Assembly (NCBI GenBank): GCA_025057195.1
Contig: JANWWX010000101.1
Span: 1 to 5,165 of the forward strand
DNA from: Leptospiraceae bacterium
GTDB lineage: Bacteria > Spirochaetota > Leptospiria > Turneriellales > Turneriellaceae
Direction: 5' to 3'
DNA length: 5,165 nucleotides
In this document: one piece after another, positions 1 through 5,165 of the stretch
Layout: the number at the start of each line of letters is the position of its first letter
How positions within the stretch are numbered: position 1 is the first letter of the stretch
Position numbers and translations under genes: made by a program
The notes under the pieces: model-generated
What the model saw: the letters and a program-made list of their open reading frames with translations, nothing else
What the model was told of the DNA's origin: nothing
The model's database searches: none

Positions 1-1246
1 GGAAGATGTTGCGCCCAACCACCTTGAGCTCGCCCGTCATGATTTTGCTCATGCGCTCGGCTTGGCTTTTGACGAGTTGGGTCTTCATGTAGCCGGATTG
101 GATCGCCTCGACCGCGCCACCCATCGCAAGGATTTTTTCAATTTCTGCCCGTGCCTCACGGATCAACTCATCCATCTTGGAACGGATGACTGGCGAGCCG
201 TCGAAGATGTCAGGGTATTCGAGCAGGTCAGTTTCATAAGCAAGGATCTGTTGCAACCGCAGCGACCACTGCTGGTCCCACGGCCGCGGCAGCGACAGCG
301 CCTCGTTCCATGCTGGCAGCTGCAGTGCGCGGCAGCGCGCGTTGCGGGATAACGTCACACCCAATGCTTCGATTAGGATGCGCCAGGCGTTATTTTCTGG
401 CTGTTCTTCGGTGAGGCCAAGCGAATTGACCTGCACCCCATAACGGAAGCGGCGGAATTTTTCGTTTTTGACCCCATAGCGGTTTTTGGTGATATCATCC
501 CACATTTCACCAAAAGCGCGCATCTTGCACATCTCTTCAATAAAGCGCATCCCCGAATTGACGAAAAACGAAATGCGCCCCACGGCTTGCTCAAATTCGG
601 CTTCGCTGAAACAGTGACGTTCTTTGATGGCATCGAGCACGGCGATCGCTGTGGCCAAGGCAAAAGCTAACTCTTGCACGGGCGTCGCCCCCGCCTCCTG
701 CAGGTGGTACGAGCAAATGTTCGATGGATTCCACTTAGGGATTTTGCGCACACAGTATTCATACATATCCACAATCAGGCGCATCGAAGCCTGCGGTGGG
801 AAAATGTATGTCCCGCGTGCCAGGTATTCTTTGATGATGTCGTTTTGTGTGGTGCCCTGCAGCAACGCAGGATCAACGCCGCGCTCTTCGGCCAGCGCGA
901 CATAAAGCGACAAAAGCCACATTGCGGTGCTATTGATCGTCATCGAGGTATTCATTTTCTCGATCGGGATTTGGTCAAAGAGGATGCGGAAATCTTCCAG
1001 CGAGTTAATCGGCACGCCGACCTTGCCAACCTCCGGCCGCGCCATCGGGTGGTCCGAATCGTAGCCACACTGCGTCGGCAGATCAAATGCAATCGAAAGT
1101 CCAGTCTGGCCACGTGCCAGTCCCGTGCGGTAAAGCTCGTTGGTCGCCCGTGCATTGGAATGTCCCCCATAGGTGCGGAAAATCCACGGCTCGTCACGGG
1201 TCGGGTTGCCGTCTTTGTCGTAAAGGCGGTGTGCTAAGCGCTCCAT
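1..1246 (-). CDS. meaA: Coenzyme-B12-dependent acyl-CoA mutase, MeaA/ethylmalonyl-CoA mutase type (3' end cut by window edge)
   Basis: Reading the minus strand from the ATG at 1246 gives 415 uninterrupted codons running off the left edge, so the C-terminus, including any cobalamin-binding (DxHxxG) domain, is not visible. The family interconverts branched and linear acyl-CoA thioesters by a radical mechanism in the cytoplasm. Ethylmalonyl-CoA mutase makes methylsuccinyl-CoA in the ethylmalonyl-CoA pathway for C2 assimilation. Visible hallmarks are RTYGGHS (24-30), FDLPTQ (54-59), MNTSMTINSTAMWLL (98-112), GTTQNDIIKEYL (131-142), NICSYHLQEAGATPVQEL (176-193), and later RRFRYGVQVNSLGLTEEQ and LPRPWDQQWSLR. 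Tyr26, Arg144 and His181 fall at exactly the spacing of the methylmalonyl-CoA mutase substrate residues Tyr89, Arg207 and His244, so the active site looks intact. SYHLQEAGATPVQE and ALATAIAVLD resemble MeaA proteins more than classical methylmalonyl-CoA mutase (GYHIREAG type), from memory of the families. Upstream in-frame ATG codons are absent and the Shine-Dalgarno signal is weak. Family membership is very sure; ethylmalonyl specificity is inferred. Confidence 0.93.
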   Translation of the reverse strand, partial: MERLAHRLYDKDGNPTRDEPWIFRTYGGHSNARATNELYRTGLARGQTGLSIAFDLPTQCGYDSDHPMARPEVGKVGVPINSLEDFRILFDQIPIEKMNTSMTINSTAMWLLSLYVALAEERGVDPALLQGTTQNDIIKEYLARGTYIFPPQASMRLIVDMYEYCVRKIPKWNPSNICSYHLQEAGATPVQELAFALATAIAVLDAIKERHCFSEAEFEQAVGRISFFVNSGMRFIEEMCKMRAFGEMWDDITKNRYGVKNEKFRRFRYGVQVNSLGLTEEQPENNAWRILIEALGVTLSRNARCRALQLPAWNEALSLPRPWDQQWSLRLQQILAYETDLLEYPDIFDGSPVIRSKMDELIREARAEIEKILAMGGAVEAIQSGYMKTQLVKSQAERMSKIMTGELKVVGRNIF

Positions 1247-1252
1247 GGGCTG

Positions 1253-1279
1253 AGCATAAAAGTGCTGCCGCGCTGTCAA
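1253..1279 (-). promoter_or_regulatory. Possible sigma-70-like promoter for the mutase gene
   Basis: On the minus strand a perfect TTGACA -35 hexamer (1274-1279) is followed after 15 bases by TATGCT (1253-1258), which matches TATAAT at four of six positions. The spacer is two bases shorter than ideal. Transcription would start almost at the mutase ATG (1246), giving a leaderless or very short-leader message. This is a weak call from consensus matching alone. Confidence 0.25.
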
Positions 1280-1295
1280 ATGGGCTTTGGGTTTT

Positions 1296-1311
1296 AGGGG
1301 TGGTAACTTTG
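1296..1311 (+). promoter_or_regulatory. Possible ribosome binding site for an alternative TTG start of the GAF/GGDEF-like gene
   Basis: AGGGG at 1296-1300 sits eight bases before an in-frame TTG at 1309, which would add 12 residues ahead of the chosen ATG at 1345. The ATG itself has no purine-rich site in the preceding 20 bases. This makes the TTG a serious rival start, although the conserved protein similarity begins only after the ATG. Confidence 0.3.
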
Positions 1312-1344
1312 TTGACCCAATACAAAAAGTTATCGTTATCAGCC

Positions 1345-2439
1345 ATGCCATACCCCCTGCCGGAAAACGAAGGCGAGCGCTTGGCGGCGCTACACGAACT
1401 CGGCATCCTGGACACACCGCCGGAGGAGCGTTTTGACCGCATCACACGCCTGGCACAACTGGTGTTCGACGTGCCGATTTCGTTGATTAGCCTCATTGAT
1501 TCAGACCGGCAGTGGCTGAAGTCCGCGCAGGGTGTTAATATCCGCGAAACTGCACGCGAACACGCTTTCTGCGCCCACGCCATCATCCAGGAAAAAACCC
1601 TTTTTGTGCCCAATGCCACACAGGACGAGCGCTTTCGGGAAAACCCTTATGTCACCGGCGAGCCAGGGATACGCATGTACGCTGGGCATCCGATCGAGAT
1701 CGGCAACGGACTACGCATCGGCACGGTATGTGTGCTCGACACCAAACCGCGCCAGCTGACCGAGCGTGAATTAGAGATCCTGAGCTTGCTCGCCGAGTGG
1801 GCCAAGACCGAGCTGGCACTGACCCGCGTCACAAAAAACCTGAAGCTGCTCGAACTACAGGCCGAGCAGACTGGCAAAAAAATCGCGAGCCAAGATAAGC
1901 TTTACGATTTCTTCAATAACCTGCATCTCATTGACACCGATTTGCGGCTGCCGAATGCGCTCTATTTGCAGCTCTATTTGGCACAGGAAACTGCACGGTT
2001 ACGCCTGACCAACCATACCATCGCCGTGATCGCCATCGGTGTCGATCGTTTAGACCTGTACGAACGGACGCACGGCCCCGCCACCACAGCGTCTGCACTG
2101 CGCGTTTTGGCGGAAGCCGTCGCCGATGCGCCCAAATGGCCGCGCAGCATGGTCTTTCGCTATAGCCGTGAGAAACTAGTGGTCGTGCTGCCACAGCGCA
2201 ATCGTGAACAAGCGGTGGAGGTGGCCAAACAAATTGAAGATGCGGTGCACATGGCATTCCACAAAGGCGAAAACCGGCATCTGTCTCCGCTGACGATCTC
2301 GTGTGGGGTGAGCAGCGTTGCGGCAGCGCGCGACGAGGTGAAGCAATTGCTGGCCAGGGCATTATCTGCTCTCGAAACCGCACAAAAGCAAGGACAAAGC
2401 CGCATCCGCTATTCAGACTTCGCACCCGAAAATCCATAA
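1345..2439 (+). CDS. GAF domain protein with degenerate, probably inactive GGDEF domain
   Basis: The product is 364 residues with no signal peptide or membrane helix, so it is probably a cytoplasmic signalling protein. Residues 12-165 form a GAF sensor domain of a widespread type: ALHELGILDTPPEERFD (15-31), PISLISLIDSDRQWLKS (44-60), then ETAREHAFCAHAI (68-80). A helical linker (about 165-215) leads to a GGDEF-fold domain (about 224-360). Active diguanylate cyclases make cyclic di-GMP from two GTP using RYGGDEF. Here the equivalent is RYSREKL (272-278, bases 2158-2178). The first metal-binding Asp of DxDxFK is Gly232, and the GTP-contacting Asn position is Glu240. No RxxD inhibitory site precedes the motif. 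The fold is still readable (VVVLPQ after the motif, ISCGVS near 310), so the domain probably binds a ligand or partner rather than catalysing. The ATG at 1345 puts MPYPLPENEGERL at the N-terminus, as expected for this GAF type; an in-frame TTG at 1309 has a better ribosome site. The ligand is unknown. Confidence 0.9.
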   Translation: MPYPLPENEGERLAALHELGILDTPPEERFDRITRLAQLVFDVPISLISLIDSDRQWLKSAQGVNIRETAREHAFCAHAIIQEKTLFVPNATQDERFRENPYVTGEPGIRMYAGHPIEIGNGLRIGTVCVLDTKPRQLTERELEILSLLAEWAKTELALTRVTKNLKLLELQAEQTGKKIASQDKLYDFFNNLHLIDTDLRLPNALYLQLYLAQETARLRLTNHTIAVIAIGVDRLDLYERTHGPATTASALRVLAEAVADAPKWPRSMVFRYSREKLVVVLPQRNREQAVEVAKQIEDAVHMAFHKGENRHLSPLTISCGVSSVAAARDEVKQLLARALSALETAQKQGQSRIRYSDFAPENP

Positions 2440-2490
2440 CCCTAAATTGGGCAAGCGTTGACGCGCTGAGTCATAACATGGCCGTGCCGC
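2440..2490 (+). promoter_or_regulatory. Short spacer before yajC
   Basis: These 51 bases contain an in-frame TGA at 2467 that fixes the yajC start at the ATG at 2491. TTGACG (2458-2463) and CATAAC (2472-2477) look like promoter hexamers but are only eight bases apart, so they cannot form a standard pair. No T-run terminator is seen, so read-through from the upstream signalling gene into yajC is plausible. No clear Shine-Dalgarno sequence precedes yajC. Confidence 0.3.
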
Positions 2491-2907
2491 ATGCACTCTG
2501 ATTTGACCATTGCCCAAGCAGCTCCGGTGCCACTCAACACACCGAATGCCCCCACAGTCCCTGCCCAACCGGCAACCAGCCAGACAACCCCGGCGAAAGC
2601 TCCTGCACCGCAGCCCGAGATGGGGGCAGCTCTGTCGAGCTTTGCATTGCCCATCTTGATGATTGTGATTTTCTATTTTTTGCTGATCCGGCCACAGCAA
2701 AAAAGAGAAAAAGAGCGGCAAAAGCAGCTCAAAGCACTGGAAAAAGGCGATCGTGTTTTGACGCGGGGCGGGATCTATGGTACCGTGGTGGGAGTTCGCC
2801 ATGAAGACGGAATTGCCATGGTCAAAATAGCAGACGACGTGAAGGTAGAAGTTGCCCTGCAGACGATCGAGACGGTCATCAACAAGCAAAATTCCAGCAA
2901 TAAATAG
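2491..2907 (+). CDS. yajC: Sec translocon accessory subunit YajC
   Basis: YajC is a small inner-membrane protein that associates with SecD and SecF next to the SecYEG channel. The 138-residue product has a membrane helix at about 49-66, followed by the family signature IRPQQKREKE (66-75) and the cytoplasmic KGDRVLTRGGIYGTVV (85-100) of the YajC domain. The domain ends with the usual VALQTIETVI. Residues 8-42 are an unusual proline/alanine-rich arm (10 Pro and 9 Ala), so the protein is longer than the roughly 110 residues typical of the family. An in-frame TGA at 2467 limits the upstream start to this ATG; an internal ATG at 2620 (Met44) would give a more standard length, but neither has a strong ribosome site. 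The TAG stop (2905-2907) is in the same frame as the next gene, six bases on. Adjacent secD confirms the identity. Confidence 0.95.
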   Translation: MHSDLTIAQAAPVPLNTPNAPTVPAQPATSQTTPAKAPAPQPEMGAALSSFALPILMIVIFYFLLIRPQQKREKERQKQLKALEKGDRVLTRGGIYGTVVGVRHEDGIAMVKIADDVKVEVALQTIETVINKQNSSNK

Positions 2908-2913
2908 CACACC

Positions 2914-3450
2914 GTGTTCCAGTTTGCCAAAATCGCTGTGTTGGTCGTATCCCTGCAGCCAATTTTGGCGACACCGTTGGCACAGGCCATTTTTGATGAA
3001 GAAAGCGAAACGAGCGAGGAGGCTCCAGCTGAGGACGAGCCAAAGGGCGCCGTGGAAAAGAGCGCTGAAAAAAGCAAAGACGAAAAAGCAGTAGAGAAAA
3101 AAGCCAAGGGAAAAAAGAAACGCAAAAAGCGCGCCATTAAGGCGCAAACTTCTGAACAAAAAGCACCATCTCCAGACTATTCCCCAGAGAACTTGGCACG
3201 GCAGAGCTACAACTGGATTCCAGAGCCAATGCCTGCGCTCAAAACTGTTCCGGCGGGGCTGCAGAAGAAGGTGCTTGTCATTCCAACGCCGCAGCCTGAA
3301 GGACCTGCGGAAACAGAAAAACCCGCTCCGAAATCATTCCGTTGGCCGCAGATACCGTTGACACAGCTTTTAATTGTCGCGGCGTTTGTGTTTTTATTCC
3401 TGCTCTACCGCTTCCGCGTGGCACGCCAGCCGCGGCGCAAGAGGTATTGA
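2914..3450 (+). CDS. Unrecognised membrane-anchored protein with charged periplasmic segment, encoded between yajC and secD
   Basis: I do not recognise this 178-residue protein. The N-terminus is a plausible signal peptide: one Lys at position 6, a hydrophobic core (7-19), and an AQA cleavage site (23-25). The mature part begins with an acidic stretch (28-42, rich in Glu and Asp), moves through mixed Glu/Lys (44-63), and becomes very basic, KKAKGKKKRKKR (62-73). A Pro-rich middle (about 80-147) precedes a single membrane helix (about 149-165). The protein ends in an Arg/Lys-rich tail (166-178) that should be cytoplasmic by the positive-inside rule, giving a periplasmic domain of about 120 residues. 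The GTG start is the first possible start after the yajC stop, which lies in the same frame, and it is needed for the signal peptide; no ribosome site is evident, so translational coupling to yajC is likely. The gene ends five bases before secD. Position suggests an export-related role, but this is inference only. Lysine-rich coding makes the opposite strand spuriously open. Confidence 0.85.
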   Translation: MFQFAKIAVLVVSLQPILATPLAQAIFDEESETSEEAPAEDEPKGAVEKSAEKSKDEKAVEKKAKGKKKRKKRAIKAQTSEQKAPSPDYSPENLARQSYNWIPEPMPALKTVPAGLQKKVLVIPTPQPEGPAETEKPAPKSFRWPQIPLTQLLIVAAFVFLFLLYRFRVARQPRRKRY

Positions 3451-3453
3451 GGA
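3439..3453 (+). promoter_or_regulatory. secD: Candidate ribosome binding sites for secD
   Basis: Two purine-rich stretches precede the ATG at 3456: AAGAGG (3439-3444), eleven bases upstream, and GAGGA (3449-3453), only two bases upstream. The second is better spaced for a second in-frame ATG at 3468 (Met5). The true secD start could therefore be either, which would shift the N-terminus by only four residues. The sites overlap the end of the preceding gene, as expected in a coupled operon. Confidence 0.4.
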
Positions 3454-3455
3454 CT

Positions 3456-5165
3456 ATGAGCCCTGGGATGCGTTTTACGCTGATTGTGATTTCCATCGGG
3501 CTCGCCATTGCCTTAGTTTGGCCAAACATTGGCGAGCGCACGATCCGGGTCTATGCCAACGAGGCGCTCGATGCCACCAAACGTGAAGAGGCTTTGGCCC
3601 GGGTTGAAAAGTATGTGCGCGAGCTCTACGCAGGAAGATATACCGCCACGCGCAAAACGGGGAAGCCGCTCAATAACCCAGAGGCACCTGAGGAGCCCTA
3701 TTTGGAGCTGCGCGGCCGGTTTGTCCAGACTGCCTTCTTAAACGAACTAGGCCGCATCGAAGGGGTGGATCCAGACCGCATCCTGCTTGAACCGATGTGG
3801 GTCGAGGAAAACCTCAAGGCAAAGCCATTCAAATTGGGGCTTGATCTGCAGGGTGGCATGAACTTAGTGCTGGAGGGGGATTTCAAAAAGCTGGAAGAGA
3901 CCTTGCGCCGGCAATACCCGCCGGAGATGGTCGAAAATCTCAAGAAGCAGTTGGAAACAGAAAAAGATGCTGAGAAAAAAAAGAGCCTGGAAGCCAAGCT
4001 TGCCGAGATTGAGCGCGCGTTCGATTTTTCACCGCAGCGCAAGCGGCAAGACATCGAGGGGGCTCTTGAAATCATGCGCTCGCGTGTCGATGCCCGCGGC
4101 GTTTCGGAACCGTTGATCCGGCTGCAGGGTGATGAGCGCATTGAGATTTCGCTGCCGGGTGTCGCCAATCCGGATCAGGCCAAAAAGCTCATCTCTTCGA
4201 CGGCACGGGTGGCGTACCACCTGCATGACCCCACCGGCGAGGCAGGACGGTTGACGCATGAAGCCAATCGTGAATTCGCCGAATACCTAAAACAGACCAC
4301 CGAGTACCAAAGGCAGGATTTCATCCGCCGGCTTGAGGCAAAGCTCAAATTCCCCAAAAACTTAGGTATCTATGTCTATTATGATAAAAGGCCCAATCCG
4401 CGTGGCGTCAACGAACTGCAGCCACGCGAGTTCATGGTATTGGAAAACCAGCCGGTGTTGACCGGTGACGCGATGAGCCGCAACGTCTATGCCACGGTCG
4501 ATCCCGAACGCGGCCAGAATATTGTGAGCTTTGAGCTGACTGCCAGCGGCACCGAGACATTTGCCAAAATCACCTCCGAAAATAAAGGCAAGCTTTTGGC
4601 AATCTTGATCGACAACAAGATCCGCTCAGCACCGCAGATCAACGAACCCATCTTGGGCGGGCGCGGGCAGATCAGCGGCAACTTCACCGCACAGGAGGCG
4701 ATGGATTTAGCGCTGATCATCCGCGAGGGCGCGCTGCCGGTGCCCATGACCATCGTCGAGGAGCGCTCGGTTGGCCCCACATTAGGGCAGGAGGCGATCG
4801 AGGCAGGATTGCGCGCAATTGTGATCGGTTTTGCATTGGTCGTCGGCTACATGGTGCTATATTACCACGGGGCAGGCATTATTGCTGCAGTGGCGTTAGT
4901 GGTCAACCTGCTACTTTTGGCCGCCATCTTTGCCCTGATGGATTTCACGATCACCTTGCCAGGCCTGGCTGGGATTGTGCTCACCATGGGCATGGCGGTG
5001 GATTCCAATGTCATTATCTATGAGCGCATCCGCGAGGAACTGCGCCGTGGCAAGTCGGTCAAGCTGGCGGTGGCCGCAGGCTTTGAACGCGCCACACTCA
5101 CCATCATCGACAGCAACCTGACCACGCTGATCGCCGCTGTGATTTTAGCCTCTAAACTCGGTGTC
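3456..5165 (+). CDS. secD: Protein translocase subunit SecD (3' end cut by window edge)
   Basis: SecD, together with SecF, uses the proton gradient to complete protein movement through SecYEG into the periplasm. The window holds 570 codons with no stop. In order they give membrane helix 1 (about 7-25), GLDLQGG (128-134), and the first periplasmic-domain core IMRSRVDARGVSEPLIRLQGD (206-226; listed in parts: IMRSRVDARG and VSEPLIRLQGD). Next come LTGDAM (335-340), SFELTASGTETFAKITSENK, and INEPILGGRGQISGNFT. The conserved GALPVPMTIVEERSVGPTLG (425-444) leads into the RND-type membrane domain with helices near 452-470, 473-494, 499-520 and 550-568. GMAVDSN (512-518) carries Asp516, the position of the conserved Asp implicated in proton coupling. 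E. coli SecD has 615 residues, so only the last few dozen are missing. A charged, coiled-coil-like stretch (140-202) lies where E. coli SecD has a different sequence. SecF should follow. Confidence 0.98.
   Translation, partial: MSPGMRFTLIVISIGLAIALVWPNIGERTIRVYANEALDATKREEALARVEKYVRELYAGRYTATRKTGKPLNNPEAPEEPYLELRGRFVQTAFLNELGRIEGVDPDRILLEPMWVEENLKAKPFKLGLDLQGGMNLVLEGDFKKLEETLRRQYPPEMVENLKKQLETEKDAEKKKSLEAKLAEIERAFDFSPQRKRQDIEGALEIMRSRVDARGVSEPLIRLQGDERIEISLPGVANPDQAKKLISSTARVAYHLHDPTGEAGRLTHEANREFAEYLKQTTEYQRQDFIRRLEAKLKFPKNLGIYVYYDKRPNPRGVNELQPREFMVLENQPVLTGDAMSRNVYATVDPERGQNIVSFELTASGTETFAKITSENKGKLLAILIDNKIRSAPQINEPILGGRGQISGNFTAQEAMDLALIIREGALPVPMTIVEERSVGPTLGQEAIEAGLRAIVIGFALVVGYMVLYYHGAGIIAAVALVVNLLLLAAIFALMDFTITLPGLAGIVLTMGMAVDSNVIIYERIREELRRGKSVKLAVAAGFERATLTIIDSNLTTLIAAVILASKLGV

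Larger units (their letters stand above)
1247..1344. promoter_or_regulatory. Divergent intergenic region between mutase and GAF/GGDEF-like gene
   Basis: These 98 bases separate two genes transcribed away from each other, so promoters for both should lie here or in the flanking gene starts. Visible elements are an exact TTGACA on the minus strand (1274-1279), a TTGACC on the plus strand (1312-1317), an imperfect inverted repeat GGTAAC-TTT-GTTgACC (1302-1317), and a tandem GTTATCGTTATC (1329-1340). No known regulator's operator is recognised. The region's role is inferred from gene orientation. Confidence 0.55.

Noticed and set aside
674..1237. Plus-strand open frame of 187 codons
   Set aside because: It lies antisense to the conserved catalytic part of the mutase, and the Arg/His-rich product matches nothing recognisable.
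1087..1344. N-terminal extension of the GAF/GGDEF-like gene by 86 residues from an ATG at 1087
   Set aside because: The extension overlaps the 5' part of the mutase on the other strand, has no recognisable sequence, and precedes the normal GAF-family N-terminus. The start at 1345, or 1309, is preferred.
2455..2468. Small hairpin AGCG-TTGACG-CGCT after the GAF/GGDEF-like gene
   Set aside because: A 4-bp stem without a following T-run is too weak to call a terminator.
2447..2517. Inverted repeat TTGGGCAA / TTGCCCAA around the yajC start
   Set aside because: The arms are only 8 bases with a 55-base gap, and the right arm lies inside coding sequence. It is likely chance, and no T-run follows to make a terminator.
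2413..3159. Long minus-strand open frame (248 codons) opposite yajC and the unknown gene
   Set aside because: Its Phe/Leu-rich product is the reverse reading of lysine-rich plus-strand codons, and it lies opposite the clearly real yajC. It has no recognisable domain.
3698..4168. Minus-strand open frame of 156 codons
   Set aside because: It is antisense to the conserved SecD periplasmic domain and rich in Ser and Arg, typical of a shadow frame.
640..4800. CGATCG palindromes, including one GCGATCGC resembling the cyanobacterial HIP1 repeat
   Set aside because: Only one full octamer is present (near 643), and the others are scattered in ordinary codons. That is not enough to suggest a cyanobacterium or a repeat family.

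Overview
The window comes from a Gram-negative (diderm-type) bacterium of moderately high GC, judged by eye at about 55%. Signs of this are a SecD/YajC export cluster and a cleavable-type signal peptide on one product. I cannot place it firmly. A coenzyme-B12 acyl-CoA mutase of the MeaA/ethylmalonyl-CoA mutase kind, an extra gene between yajC and secD, and a charged insert in SecD faintly suggest a Leptospirales-like spirochaete. That is a guess from memory, not something the sequence proves.

Layout: positions 1-1246 hold the N-terminal 415 codons of a minus-strand acyl-CoA mutase, which runs off the left edge. A 98-base divergent intergenic region (1247-1344) follows. Everything to its right is on the plus strand. 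A GAF plus degenerate-GGDEF signalling protein (1345-2439) is followed after 51 bases by yajC (2491-2907). Six bases later comes an unrecognised membrane-anchored, highly charged protein (2914-3450), and five bases after that secD (3456 to the right edge, truncated). The mutase and SecD are both cut by the window edges but are the two most securely identified genes.

How the genes work together: yajC, the unknown gene and secD are almost certainly one operon for the Sec translocon accessory complex (SecDF-YajC), with secF expected just past the right edge. The unknown protein has a signal peptide, a periplasmic segment that turns from acidic to very basic, and one C-terminal membrane helix. 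Its position makes it a candidate lineage-specific translocon accessory factor. The GAF/GGDEF-like protein has lost the residues needed for diguanylate cyclase activity and may share a transcript with the export genes. The divergent mutase is metabolic and has no evident link to export.

The window shows no RNA genes, mobile elements, CRISPR arrays or convincing terminators. The most interesting items are the unknown gene inside the yajC-secD operon and the catalytically dead-looking GGDEF domain.
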